Shown here: one piece after another, positions 41,863-50,578 of the stretch
How the letters are laid out: every line of letters begins with the position of its first letter
Numbering within the stretch: position 1 is the first letter of the stretch
Source of the DNA: Henriciella pelagia
GTDB lineage: Bacteria > Pseudomonadota > Alphaproteobacteria > Caulobacterales > Hyphomonadaceae
Length of the DNA: 64,000 nt
Reading direction: 5' to 3'
Assembly (NCBI RefSeq): GCF_002088945.1
Contig: NZ_NCSU01000003.1
Coordinates: 1-64,000, forward strand
The notes under the pieces: model-generated
The model's database searches: none
Told to the model about the DNA's origin: nothing
What the model saw: the letters and a program-made list of their open reading frames with translations, nothing else
Position numbers and translations under genes: made by a program

Positions 41863-43206
41863 TCAGGCAGGCTCGCCGTACAGGTCATACTCATCGGCGT
41901 CCGAGATGCGGGCGCTGATGATGTCGCCTGCATTCAGATGACCGGCATTCTCAAGGTAAACGACACCGTCTATTTCCGGCGCATCGGCCTTTGAGCGACC
42001 GAGCATTTCACCTGGGCTTTCGCCCGGCCCGTCAATGATGACGTCCTGCACCGTGCCGATCTGCGCAGCGGCGCGTGTCGCAGAAATCTCCGCCTGCAGC
42101 GCCATGAAGCGGTGCCAGCGTTCTTCCTTCACCTCTTCCGGCAGGTGCCCGTCCAGCAGCCGGCTCTCGGCATGCTCGACATTCTCGTATTTGAAACAGC
42201 CGGCGCGGTCGATTTTGGCCTCGCGGATGAAGTCGAGCAGGATCTCGAAATCCTCCTCGGTCTCGCCCGGAAAGCCGACAATGAAGGTCGAGCGAATGGT
42301 CATGCCCGGCACGTCGCGGCGCCATTGCTGGATGCGTTCGAGCACGCGGTCCTGCTTGGCGGGGCGCTTCATCTGCTTCAGCACATTGGCCGAGGCATGC
42401 TGGAACGGAATGTCGAGATAGGGGAGGATTTTCCCCTCCGCCATCAGCGGGATGACCTTGTCGACATGCGGGTAGGGATAGACGTAATGCATCCGCACCC
42501 AGGCGCCGAGTTCGCCAAGCCCGTGCGCAAGGTCGAGGAAGCGCGTCTCATATTCCTCGCCGCGCCAGGTCTGCGGCTGATACTTCACGTCGAGGCCGTA
42601 GGCCGACGTATCCTGGCTGATCACCAGCAGCTCGTTTACCCCGGCTTTTACGAGGCGCTCCGCCTCGGTCAGTACATGATGGATCGGGCGGGAAACCAGA
42701 TCCCCCCGCAGCTTCGGAATGATACAGAAGCTGCAGCGATTATTGCAGCCTTCGGAAATCTTCAGATAGGCGTAGTGGCGCGGTGTGAGGCGCAGGCCGG
42801 TCTCCGGCACAAGGTCGGTATAGGCGTTTGGCGGCGGCGTCAGATGCGTGTGCACCGCGTCCATCACCTGCTCATACTGATGCGGCCCGGTCACCGCGAG
42901 CACCTTTGGATGCGCCTTCTGGATGACGTCCGGTTCGGCCCCGAGACAGCCGGTCACGATCACCTTGCCATTCGCCTCAATCGCCTCACCGATGGCCTCA
43001 AGGCTCTCATCGCGGGCGCTATCAAGGAAGCCGCACGTATTCACGAGCACCAGGTCTGCGCCCTGATAGTCCGGCGCAATGGCATAGCCCTCGGCGCGCA
43101 GCCGCGTGATGATGCGTTCGCTATCGACCAGCGCCTTCGGACAGCCAAGTGAGACAATGCCAACTTTTGGCTGGGTTTTGGGCTTCGTTTCAGTGATCAT
43201 GCTCAT
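41863..43206 (-). CDS. rimO: Ribosomal protein S12 methylthiotransferase RimO
   Basis: 447 residues from ATG 43206, the usual family start ([16 protein letters not shown] near the N-terminus). Radical-SAM enzyme that adds a methylthio group to an Asp of S12. N-terminal cluster Cys22, Cys58 and Cys87; radical-SAM motif CNNRCSFC (154-161). C-terminal TRAM domain (about 380-447) ending in DADEYDLYG. The open frame continues upstream for 93 codons without family similarity. Confidence 0.96.
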   Translation of the reverse strand: MSMITETKPKTQPKVGIVSLGCPKALVDSERIITRLRAEGYAIAPDYQGADLVLVNTCGFLDSARDESLEAIGEAIEANGKVIVTGCLGAEPDVIQKAHPKVLAVTGPHQYEQVMDAVHTHLTPPPNAYTDLVPETGLRLTPRHYAYLKISEGCNNRCSFCIIPKLRGDLVSRPIHHVLTEAERLVKAGVNELLVISQDTSAYGLDVKYQPQTWRGEEYETRFLDLAHGLGELGAWVRMHYVYPYPHVDKVIPLMAEGKILPYLDIPFQHASANVLKQMKRPAKQDRVLERIQQWRRDVPGMTIRSTFIVGFPGETEEDFEILLDFIREAKIDRAGCFKYENVEHAESRLLDGHLPEEVKEERWHRFMALQAEISATRAAAQIGTVQDVIIDGPGESPGEMLGRSKADAPEIDGVVYLENAGHLNAGDIISARISDADEYDLYGEPA

Positions 43207-43399
43207 GGCCCGCGCCTTTACAGGATTGCGAGGGCTGACGGAAGCCGCGAGCTTCATCGCGCCAGCAGACCAGCCTTTAACAATATTCGCCGCTCGGTCG
43301 CGCTTCGAACGCAATGAAACCCCTTTCACGGGAAGCATTTTGCACCTTGCACGGACTATGTCTAAACTCGCCCTGGGGACATTGGGGAGACACCTGACC

Positions 43400-44488
43400 G
43401 TGGGACAGATCACACGCCTTCTGGCGGCAATCCTGACATGTGCGAGCCTGCTCGCCGCCTGCACCAGCCATCGCGGCGCGGGCAATATCAGCCCGTCGGG
43501 CTATGCCTATAATGAGGCTGTCGCGACCACAAAGAGCGAACAGCTCCTGCTCAATCTCGTGCGCCTGAAGTACCGCGACCCGATCGTCTTCATGGATGTC
43601 GACGGCATCACGACGCAGCACCAATACGTCTTCGCGCTGTCGGCCGAGAATTTCCTGCCCTTCCAGAATGCCTCGCGGGGCGGCTCCACGCTGATCCCCG
43701 GCGCGAGCGTCAGCGAGACCCCGACAACCGTCTACAAGCCGCTCGACAGCAGCCAGTTCGCACAGGACCTGCTTGCCCCGATCACGCCGGACACCATCGT
43801 CCTCCTCGCCAATTCCGGCTGGAGCGTCGAACGTCTCATCTCCTGCTGCATTGAGCGGATCGGCCCGCTCTCCAATGCGGCGAGCGTGTCAGGGCCAACC
43901 CCCGCCGTCATTCCCGACAATTACGAGTTCCGGCAGCTGGCGAGCCTGCTGCGCGGCCTGCAACAGCAGGAGCGCGTCTGGATCGACCGGATGAAGGGCG
44001 ATGAGGGCATCGGCACCTATCTCGTCATCGATTCCGATGAAGGCAATTCCTGCGCGGCGCTGCTGGAGCTGCTGAACACCAGCGAATGCGACATGGAGTT
44101 CCGCCTTGTCGCCAAGGATTCCGGCCGCCAGTCCGATCCGCATTACGCCCAGACCCGCACCGTGCTCGGTGCACTCTACGCGCTCTCGCACGCCGTCCAG
44201 GTCCCCCCGGAACACTTGCAGGCGGGCCTCACAACGCAAAGCGCCATCACTTCAAGCCGTACACCGGACTGGCCGACCTATCTTGGCGGTGTCTTCGCAG
44301 TCCAGTCTGGCGAAAGCGAGCCGTCCGGCACGGCGGTAAAGATCTTCTACCGCGACCACTGGTACTGGATCGATGACCGCGATCTCGATTCCAAGACCAC
44401 GTTCAACCTCGTCACTTTCCTGCTGGTGCTGCAGTCAGCCGCCAGCGACGGCGCCTCGCCGCTCCTGACCATCAATGCGGGTGGGTAG
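43400..44488 (+). CDS. Lipoprotein of unknown function
   Basis: 362 residues from GTG 43400, chosen because GGGGAG lies 10 nt upstream and a clean lipoprotein signal follows ([21 protein letters not shown]). An ATG at 43358 is the alternative. The mature chain has conserved-looking stretches [34 protein letters not shown], and a C-terminal [19 protein letters not shown] that resembles end segments of large uncharacterised alphaproteobacterial lipoproteins. Two Cys pairs (CC, and later SCAALL...SEC). No family name that I can defend. Confidence 0.8.
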   Translation: MGQITRLLAAILTCASLLAACTSHRGAGNISPSGYAYNEAVATTKSEQLLLNLVRLKYRDPIVFMDVDGITTQHQYVFALSAENFLPFQNASRGGSTLIPGASVSETPTTVYKPLDSSQFAQDLLAPITPDTIVLLANSGWSVERLISCCIERIGPLSNAASVSGPTPAVIPDNYEFRQLASLLRGLQQQERVWIDRMKGDEGIGTYLVIDSDEGNSCAALLELLNTSECDMEFRLVAKDSGRQSDPHYAQTRTVLGALYALSHAVQVPPEHLQAGLTTQSAITSSRTPDWPTYLGGVFAVQSGESEPSGTAVKIFYRDHWYWIDDRDLDSKTTFNLVTFLLVLQSAASDGASPLLTINAGG

Positions 44489-44561
44489 AGGCTTGCTGCT
44501 CCGGAACATTCCACCTAAAGATTAGGTTCTGGTTCCAGCGCCGCAGCGAAGGATTTCACGC

Positions 44562-45122
44562 ATGCGCATTCGCCTCACAGCATTTCTCCTTGCCGTCCTT
44601 CTGGCCGTCGCCGGACCAGCTTCCGCCCAGGAACCCGATGAGCGCTACAAATATGGCGTGCCGCCGCTTGATATTGACACCTACGAGATTTTCGACGGGC
44701 GGAAGATTGACCTTCCTGCCGCGTCCACGATCGACGCAGAATTCCTGGATCAGACGCAATATGAATATGCCGCCTGCAAGCTCAACGAGCTGAAGTTCGG
44801 AACCGCTGATTGCGGCTGTCGCGCGATGAATTTTCTCCATCACAGGCTCAAGATGCCAGACGATCACAGGCAGAATGTGGTCAAGGCCGCCGACTCGTCA
44901 ATGCACTGCATGGTGCCCGAAAAGCTCGAAGCGAGATACCTGTCCGATTGCAAGCACTCGCTGCTCTATCAACGAATGGCGTCAAGGGCGGAAGGCGATG
45001 CCTATTGCGCCTGCTATGCCAAAGACCTCACGCCAAAACACATCGCGCTTGAGCCGGGCTACAGCTATGGCAACAGGCTAAGGGCCGCTGAGCGGGCTTC
45101 CAAAAAGGCTTGCGGGCAGTAG
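44562..45122 (+). CDS. Secreted Cys-rich protein of unknown function
   Basis: 186 residues. The signal peptide (MRIRLTAFLLAVLLAVAGPASA) follows AAGGATTT. Eight cysteines follow (AACKLNE, DCGCRA, HCMV, DCKHS, YCACYA, KACGQ; two of these contain pairs), consistent with several disulfides. A similar Cys pattern on a smaller scale (DCNCDLV) is in the protein at 47813, so they may be distant relatives. No domain recognised. Confidence 0.8.
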   Translation: MRIRLTAFLLAVLLAVAGPASAQEPDERYKYGVPPLDIDTYEIFDGRKIDLPAASTIDAEFLDQTQYEYAACKLNELKFGTADCGCRAMNFLHHRLKMPDDHRQNVVKAADSSMHCMVPEKLEARYLSDCKHSLLYQRMASRAEGDAYCACYAKDLTPKHIALEPGYSYGNRLRAAERASKKACGQ

Positions 45123-45153
45123 TGTCTGGTCGATCATAGCGGAAGCGCGACCC

Positions 45154-45489
45154 TCAGGCCGCTTCCATCTCGATGCCCTTTTCGGCGAAGAGCTCTTTCA
45201 GCTCGCCGCTTTCGAACATTTCCTTGATGATGTCGCAGCCGCCGACAAACTCGCCTTTGACATAGAGCTGCGGAATGGTCGGCCAGTCGGAATAGACCTT
45301 GATGCCTTCGCGCACGGCCTGGTCTTCCAGGACATTCGTCGCGACATAGTCGACGCCGAGATAATCAAGCACCTGAACGACGACCGACGAGAAACCGCAT
45401 TGCGGGAAGGTCGGCGTGCCCTTCATGAAAAGCAGGACGTCATTGCCTTTGACGGCCTGGTCGATGCGGGCCTGGATGTCGTCGCTCAT
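45154..45489 (-). CDS. grxD: Monothiol glutaredoxin, Grx4 family
   Basis: 111 residues from ATG 45489. CGFS active site (C31 in FPQCGFS), with KGTPTFPQ before it, the cis-Pro in DWPTIPQLYVKGEFVGGCDI, and a C-terminal helix. These proteins bind and pass on [2Fe-2S] clusters with glutathione. The longer frame from 45549 has no support. Confidence 0.96.
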   Translation of the reverse strand: MSDDIQARIDQAVKGNDVLLFMKGTPTFPQCGFSSVVVQVLDYLGVDYVATNVLEDQAVREGIKVYSDWPTIPQLYVKGEFVGGCDIIKEMFESGELKELFAEKGIEMEAA

Positions 45490-45576
45490 ATCGGTCTCCG
45501 GTGGTGTTGTAGCTGAGGGAAAGATGGAATGACGGGCGGCTGGCTTCAAGCCCCACCCGTCAGCCTGTGAGCAGGC

Positions 45577-45906
45577 CTAGTCCTTCTTTTCCTTCATGAT
45601 CTGCTCGCGAGCGACCGCGATCAGCTCTGCCATGTGCTCGCGGATGCGCGCATCGGAGCGGTCCACGCCCTTTGCGTCAAAGTCGGCGCGTACCTTGCGG
45701 AACACGTCTTCATCACCCGGCTCTTCAAGGTCGGCCATGACCACAGTCTTCGCATAGGCTTCGGCATCAGCGCCTTGCAGGCCGAGCAGGTCAGCCGCCC
45801 ACTGGCCGAGCAGCTTGTTGCGCCGGTTCATGACCTTGAACTGCAGCGCTGAATCATGGGCGTATTTTGCTTCTTCGGCGCGTTCGCGATCGTCGAATGT
45901 GCTCAT
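45577..45906 (-). CDS. DUF1476 protein (F1-ATPase zeta-type inhibitor)
   Basis: 109 residues from ATG 45906. All-helical, starts MSTFDDRERAEEAKYAHD, and has RRNKLLGQWAADLLGL. In Paracoccus this family is the zeta subunit, which inhibits ATP hydrolysis by F1Fo-ATP synthase. The family is specific to alphaproteobacteria. It sits next to the glutaredoxin gene, upstream of it on the same strand. Confidence 0.93.
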   Translation of the reverse strand: MSTFDDRERAEEAKYAHDSALQFKVMNRRNKLLGQWAADLLGLQGADAEAYAKTVVMADLEEPGDEDVFRKVRADFDAKGVDRSDARIREHMAELIAVAREQIMKEKKD

Positions 45907-46139
45907 TTGCAAGCCTTCCTCGTGTTGCGGGCTTTTCGTAATATTCAGCGGCATATAGGGCGCGCGAGCACGCCCACGCAAGACCGCTGCGGCGTCTGGC
46001 TCACAATAGCGCTGGAGAATCGTGCTGAATCAGCATTTGTTTCGCCTTCTCGATAGGGGTAACACTGCGATTTGACCGTGGAGGGACGGGGCGGCCCCAT
46101 TGGCGCGCTCCGAAACCTCCACTTCCAGGGGAGGCTGCG

Positions 46140-46910
46140 ATGTCGCGCAGGCGCATGATTTACGAGGGCAAGGCCAAGATCCTTTACGAAGGACCGGAGC
46201 CCGGCACCCTGATCCAGTATTTCAAGGATGACGCGACCGCGTTCAATGCCGAGAAAAAGGCCGTGCTCGATGGCAAGGGCGTGCTGAACAACCGCATCAG
46301 CGAGTTCATCATGCAGCGCCTTGCTGCGGTCGGTATCCCGAACCATTTCATCAAGCGCCTGAACATGCGCGAGCAGCTGATCAAGAAGGTGGAGATCATC
46401 CCGCTGGAAGTGATCGTGCGCAATGTCGCCGCCGGCACCATGTCGAAACGTCTCGGCATCACCGAGGGCGAGGCCCTGCCACGTGCCATTGTCGAATTCT
46501 GCTACAAGAAGGATGAGTTGGGCGATCCGCTGGTCTCCGAGGAGCACATCGCCGCCTTTGGCTGGGCGAGCCCGCAGGAGCTCGACGAGATGATCTCCTA
46601 TGCGCTCCGCATCAATGATTTCATGTCCGGCCTGTTCGCCGGTGCAGGCATCCGTCTCATCGACTTCAAGATCGAGTTCGGCCGCCTGTTCGAGGGCGAG
46701 ATGGTGCGCACCATCCTCGCTGACGAGATCAGCCCGGACAGCTGCCGCCTCTGGGATCTTGAGACCAATGAGAAGCTGGACAAGGACCGCTTCCGGCGTG
46801 ACATGGGCGGGGTGACCGAAGCCTATGCCGAAGTTGCCCGCCGTCTCGGCATCATCAAGGAAAGCGGCCAGGTTGCCGACATTCTGGACTTCAACAATTC
46901 CGGCAAATAG
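46140..46910 (+). CDS. purC: Phosphoribosylaminoimidazole-succinocarboxamide synthase
   Basis: 256 residues. Joins CAIR and aspartate in purine synthesis. The family runs through [61 protein letters not shown] and [13 protein letters not shown]. Ribosome site GGGGAGGCTGCG precedes the ATG. purS follows after 64 nt. The 46041-46139 leader is GC-rich. Confidence 0.97.
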   Translation: MSRRRMIYEGKAKILYEGPEPGTLIQYFKDDATAFNAEKKAVLDGKGVLNNRISEFIMQRLAAVGIPNHFIKRLNMREQLIKKVEIIPLEVIVRNVAAGTMSKRLGITEGEALPRAIVEFCYKKDELGDPLVSEEHIAAFGWASPQELDEMISYALRINDFMSGLFAGAGIRLIDFKIEFGRLFEGEMVRTILADEISPDSCRLWDLETNEKLDKDRFRRDMGGVTEAYAEVARRLGIIKESGQVADILDFNNSGK

Positions 46911-46974
46911 GCGCGTTTCAATCGAACCGCGAATGAGTTAAACGGCACCGAACCAGCATCCGGAGAGATTCGCC

Positions 46975-47217
46975 ATGAAAGCCATCGTCCATGTCGGCCT
47001 GAAACCAGGCGTTCTTGATCCGCAAGGCAAGGCCGTCGCCGATACGCTCGGCCGGATGGGCTATGATGAGGTCAAGGGCGCGCGCATCGGCAAGGTGATC
47101 GAACTCGACCTGGAAGGCGTCGAAGCCGGACAGGAAGAGGCCCGCATCAAGGAAATGTGCGAAAAGCTCCTCGCCAACACCGTGATCGAATCCTACCGCT
47201 ACGAACTGGTCGAGTAG
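46975..47217 (+). CDS. purS: Phosphoribosylformylglycinamidine synthase subunit PurS
   Basis: 80 residues, standard length. Small subunit that bridges PurL and PurQ in the FGAM synthase complex. MKAIVHVGLKPGVLDPQGKAV and the C-terminal CEKLLANTVIESYRYEL are diagnostic. GGAGAG precedes the ATG. The usual next gene, purQ, is not here: repeat sequence and an EthD-domain gene follow instead, so the PurQ and PurL genes lie elsewhere. Confidence 0.96.
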   Translation: MKAIVHVGLKPGVLDPQGKAVADTLGRMGYDEVKGARIGKVIELDLEGVEAGQEEARIKEMCEKLLANTVIESYRYELVE

Positions 47218-47261
47218 GGCGGTTCACTTCCTGCAGATCCTATCTTGCGCCTCACTGCGGC

Positions 47262-47285
47262 CCTCATCCTGAGCTTGTCGAAGGA
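47262..47285 (+). repeat. CCTCATCCTGAGC dispersed repeat
   Basis: CCTCATCCTGAGCTTGTCGA plus AGGA. The same unit with TTGT replaced by CAGT is at 48301-48324, and half-units form the inverted repeat at 61072-61129. It lies in the 188-nt gap after purS. Confidence 0.8.
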
Positions 47286-47405
47286 GACCGCGGTGCCCAT
47301 CTCCTGATGTTGGAAACAGGCGCGAGGGTTGAAGATGGACCCCGCGATCAAGTCGCGGGGAGACGGCAAATGAGCTCTCCGGCAAAAAACCACCGGAGGA
47401 AAATT

Positions 47406-47774
47406 ATGATCAAACTGACATTCTGCCTGAAACGCCTGCCGCATCTCTCGCGCGAAGAGTTTCAGGCCTACTGGCGCGAAACCCATGCGCCGCTCGTTGC
47501 CAAGCACGCCGAAACGCTCGGCATTGTGCGCTATGTTCAGACCCACGCCCTGACCCATGATTTCAACGCCGTCATGCAGGGCAGCCGCGAGGCCCCGGAC
47601 ATGTATGACGGCGTTGCCGAGCTCTGGTTCGAAAGCTGGGAGGCGCTGTTCAAGGCAGGCGAAAACCCCGGCAATGCCGAAGCCGGCGCGGCGCTTCTGG
47701 AAGACGAACGCAAGTTCATCGACCTCGCCAACTCCCCGCTCTGGTTCAATGAAGAACATGTGATTGTCGGCTGA
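47406..47774 (+). CDS. EthD domain protein
   Basis: 122 residues from ATG 47406 (CCGGAGGAAAATT upstream). Ferredoxin-like dimeric alpha/beta barrel: LTFCLKRLPHLSREEFQAYW, HAPLVAKHAETLGIVRYVQ, and ELWFESWEALFKA. EthD was first seen next to ether-degrading enzymes and is found in many small monooxygenase-like proteins. Function here unknown. Confidence 0.9.
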   Translation: MIKLTFCLKRLPHLSREEFQAYWRETHAPLVAKHAETLGIVRYVQTHALTHDFNAVMQGSREAPDMYDGVAELWFESWEALFKAGENPGNAEAGAALLEDERKFIDLANSPLWFNEEHVIVG

Positions 47775-47812
47775 TCCGGCCCGTCTGGCCCGAAAAATGC
47801 TAGGGGAGCGCC

Positions 47813-48217
47813 ATGATCCGACTTCTCGCAACCGGCGCCATTTTCGCGCTCGCTTCAGGCGCAGCCCTCGCGGCTGACGATGAGATCTGCCGTTCTGTCT
47901 CCACCAGCTGGGAAGAGGCCGGACGGGCGCTTCAGACACGCATGTCGACACAGGCCATTGATGGCTGCAAGCGCATCTTCCACGTGGTCGATGGCGTCGA
48001 GACCGAAGGCCGCGACTGCAATTGCGACCTCGTTGCCGACGGCATGGAAGCCCGGTTTACCTCGCCGCGCTCGCTCTACCAGACCCGCCGCCTCCTCGAA
48101 GCCTGTTACGGCCCATCGACCGCCCCGGTCGCCGACCCGCCCACTATCGAGATCGTGACAAAGCCCGCGCGGCCCGCCGCACCAGAGCAACCACGCATCA
48201 TCTTCAGGGACCAGTAG
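47813..48217 (+). CDS. Small secreted protein of unknown function
   Basis: 134 residues. Signal peptide MIRLLATGAIFALASGAALA, preceded by GGGGAG. Five Cys in the mature chain (EICRSVS, GCKRIF, DCNCDLV, ACYGPS) and a Pro-rich tail ending in EQPRIIFRDQ. The DCNCDLV segment recalls the larger Cys-rich protein at 44562. No domain recognised. Confidence 0.75.
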   Translation: MIRLLATGAIFALASGAALAADDEICRSVSTSWEEAGRALQTRMSTQAIDGCKRIFHVVDGVETEGRDCNCDLVADGMEARFTSPRSLYQTRRLLEACYGPSTAPVADPPTIEIVTKPARPAAPEQPRIIFRDQ

Positions 48218-48300
48218 GCCCCACCCGAACTTTCCCAGAGGGGGAAGGGGAGGCGTTCCGCCAGATTGATAGCGTGTCGCCAAAAACCTCATGGTCCGAC

Positions 48301-48387
48301 CCTCATCCTGAGCCAGTCGAAGGACGCTCATCATGTCGGCCTTCGAATCGTCAGAAATAGCCCGACATGGTGAGCGAAGTCGAACCA
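48301..48387 (+). repeat. Two different dispersed repeats side by side
   Basis: 48301-48324 carries the CCTCATCCTGAGC unit; 48366-48387 carries the GGTGAGCGAAGTCGAA unit that is also at 7561-7635 and 29172-29193. A CCCTCCCCGC...GCGGGGTGGGG hairpin follows at about 48425-48447. The stretch 48218-48449 holds only repeats. Confidence 0.75.
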
Positions 48388-48449
48388 CTGGCGGGCGAAT
48401 AGCGCAAACAGTTGAGGTCCATCGCCCCCTCCCCGCTCGCGGGGTGGGG

Positions 48450-48869
48450 CTACTCCGACCCAGCCTTCCGGCAGCCATCCACCATCCGCGCCGAATTCTG
48501 CACGCTCGTCACATCGCCCGGCACGAACGGCGCCTTGCAGGCATGCACCGTCGTGCGCACGACGGGATGGTTTTCGCGCGCCGCATCCGCCTCATCGCGC
48601 AGATCACTCATCGTCTCGCCCGGCGCGAGCTCCACGACACCGCACGTCTTCTCCAGCCCCGCCGTGCGGAAACAGTAGCGCGCATTGATCGGTGTCTTGC
48701 AGACATTGGTATAAGGCCCGGTGTCGCCGTCGCGGGCGAGGCATTCATTGGCATGCGCATGCGCCGTCGGATTGGTAAAACGCGACAGCACATTCGCGCC
48801 CACCGTCACCAGAACCACAACCAGCACCACGCGCAGCCAGTTTGGTATCTTCCCCAACAGCGTCTTCAT
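48450..48869 (-). CDS. Membrane-anchored Cys-rich protein
   Basis: 139 residues from ATG 48869 (MKTLLGKIPNWLRVVLVVVL); an ATG at 48890 is also in frame. One N-terminal helix, then an outside domain with six Cys (NECLARD, NVCKTP, RYCFRT, KTCGVV, HACKAP, DGCRKA) in an even spacing that implies disulfides. No domain recognised. It lies in tandem with the small membrane protein at 48939. Confidence 0.7.
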   Translation of the reverse strand: MKTLLGKIPNWLRVVLVVVLVTVGANVLSRFTNPTAHAHANECLARDGDTGPYTNVCKTPINARYCFRTAGLEKTCGVVELAPGETMSDLRDEADAARENHPVVRTTVHACKAPFVPGDVTSVQNSARMVDGCRKAGSE

Positions 48870-48938
48870 TGCCGCGTCCTCCCCAGCCAACTGCGTATCA
48901 GCATTCTGCAGAAAGCACAGCAGAAAGCATCGGGCGGC

Positions 48939-49172
48939 CTAGTTCTCGGTATCGGGCGCGCGAGGTTCCCGCGCTGCCTGGGCCGCACGCTCGCATTGCT
49001 CCCACGTGATCCCGCCTCGAATTCCGACCCTGCATTCATCTGAATCGCGCGAAACATCAGGGTCGGTCAGAAGTCCAAGCGCGAGGACAATGAAAAACAA
49101 GACAACTGTACCACCGACCATCAGCACGCCGACGACGAGCGGCTTGGGGTATCGGTCGAGCAGCTTTTTCAT
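48939..49172 (-). CDS. Small membrane protein, relative of the neighbour
   Basis: 77 residues from ATG 49172 (MKKLLDRYPKPLVVGVLMVG). One helix (LVVGVLMVGGTVVLFFIVLALGLL; ends listed) then a short outside segment with two Cys (DECRVGI and EQCERA). The overall layout (MKxLLxxxP, helix, DVSRDSDEC / NPTAHAHANEC) parallels the gene at 48450-48869, so the two may be paralogues, with this one shorter. Confidence 0.65.
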   Translation of the reverse strand: MKKLLDRYPKPLVVGVLMVGGTVVLFFIVLALGLLTDPDVSRDSDECRVGIRGGITWEQCERAAQAAREPRAPDTEN

Positions 49173-49196
49173 CCGTTCATCAAGCTTGCTTCCGGC

Positions 49197-49230
49197 CAAA
49201 AGAAAAGCCCCGACCAGAAGGCCGGGGCTT
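49197..49230 (-). terminator. Intrinsic terminator of icd
   Basis: On the minus strand AAGCCCCG (49230-49223) pairs with CGGGGCTT (49212-49205) over a 10-nt loop, then TTTTCTTTT. It ends the icd transcript and separates it from the small membrane protein. Confidence 0.9.
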
Positions 49231-49257
49231 CGCAAGTCTTTGAAGGCAGATTGAGCC

Positions 49258-50469
49258 TTAGCCCATCTTCTTCTCGAGGTTGGTGGCGACAGCTTCGAGG
49301 AAGCCTTCCGTCGTCAGCCAGTCCTGATCCGGGCCGATGAGAAGCGCGAGGTCTTTCGTCATCTGGCCGCTTTCGACCGTCTGGATGACGACCTGCTCGA
49401 GGTCTTCAGCAAACTTCGTCACTTCCGGCGTGTTGTCGAGGCGGCCACGGTGTGCGAGGCCGCGCGTCCAGGCATAGATCGACGCGATCGAGTTGGTCGA
49501 GGTCGCTTCGCCCTTCTGGTGGTTGCGATAGTGACGGGTCACCGTGCCGTGTGCGGCTTCGGCTTCAACCGTCTTGCCGTCCGGCGACATCAGGACCGAG
49601 GTCATCAGGCCGAGCGAGCCGAAGCCCTGCGCGACCGTGTCGGACTGCACGTCACCATCATAGTTCTTACACGCCCAGACATAACCGCCGGACCATTTCA
49701 TCGCGGCTGCGACCATGTCGTCGATCAGGCGGTGCTCATAGGTGCCGCCGAACTCGGCAAAGGCTTCCTTGAACTCATTGTCGAAGACTTCCTGGAACAG
49801 GTCCTTGAAGCGGCCATCATAGGCTTTCAGGATCGTGTTCTTGGTCGACAGGTAGACCGGCCATTTGCGCGTCAGGCCGAAATTGAACGAAGCGCGGGCA
49901 AAATCGCGGATCGACTCGTCGAGGTTGTACATGCCCATGGCGATGCCGGAGGATGGTGCCTCGAAGACATCATGTTCGATCACGGTGCCGTCGGCGCCTT
50001 CGAACTTCATGGTCAGCTTGCCCTTGCCCGGGAATTTGAAGTCCGTGGCGCGGTACTGGTCGCCAAAGGCGTGACGGCCGATGACGATTGGCTGGGTCCA
50101 GCCTGGCACGAGGCGCGGCACGTTGGAGATCACGATCGGCTCACGGAAGACGACGCCGCCAAGGATGTTGCGGATCGTGCCGTTGGGGCTGCGCCACATC
50201 TTCTTCAGGCCGAATTCCTCAACGCGCGCTTCGTCCGGCGTGATGGTCGCACATTTGACGCCGACGCCGTATTTCTTGATCGCGTTTGCGGAATCGATGG
50301 TGATCTGGTCGTCGGTCGCATCGCGGCTCTCGATGCCGAGATCGTAATATTTGAGATCGATATCGAGGTAAGGGTGGATGAGGCGGTCCTTGATCATCTG
50401 CCAGATGATGCGGGTCATCTCGTCGCCATCGAGCTCGACGACGGGATTTTCGACCTTGATCTTTGCCAT
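49258..50469 (-). CDS. icd: NADP-dependent isocitrate dehydrogenase
   Basis: 403 residues, the eukaryote-like (subfamily II) homodimeric form. Oxidises isocitrate to 2-oxoglutarate in the TCA cycle. [32 protein letters not shown] (substrate loop), [19 protein letters not shown], and [16 protein letters not shown], where Arg and His bind NADP, are all present. AAAGGACTTT precedes the ATG. The following terminator shows it is a single-gene transcript. Confidence 0.97.
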   Translation of the reverse strand: MAKIKVENPVVELDGDEMTRIIWQMIKDRLIHPYLDIDLKYYDLGIESRDATDDQITIDSANAIKKYGVGVKCATITPDEARVEEFGLKKMWRSPNGTIRNILGGVVFREPIVISNVPRLVPGWTQPIVIGRHAFGDQYRATDFKFPGKGKLTMKFEGADGTVIEHDVFEAPSSGIAMGMYNLDESIRDFARASFNFGLTRKWPVYLSTKNTILKAYDGRFKDLFQEVFDNEFKEAFAEFGGTYEHRLIDDMVAAAMKWSGGYVWACKNYDGDVQSDTVAQGFGSLGLMTSVLMSPDGKTVEAEAAHGTVTRHYRNHQKGEATSTNSIASIYAWTRGLAHRGRLDNTPEVTKFAEDLEQVVIQTVESGQMTKDLALLIGPDQDWLTTEGFLEAVATNLEKKMG

Positions 50470-50578
50470 CGTGTGAAAGTCCTTTCAGTTGCACTGGTTT
50501 GTGGGCGGCTATAGCAGAAGGGGTAGAATGGTCAAAAGCGACTTTCGGGCACGGGGGCTTGGAAAGCAGTGAGGTTTC

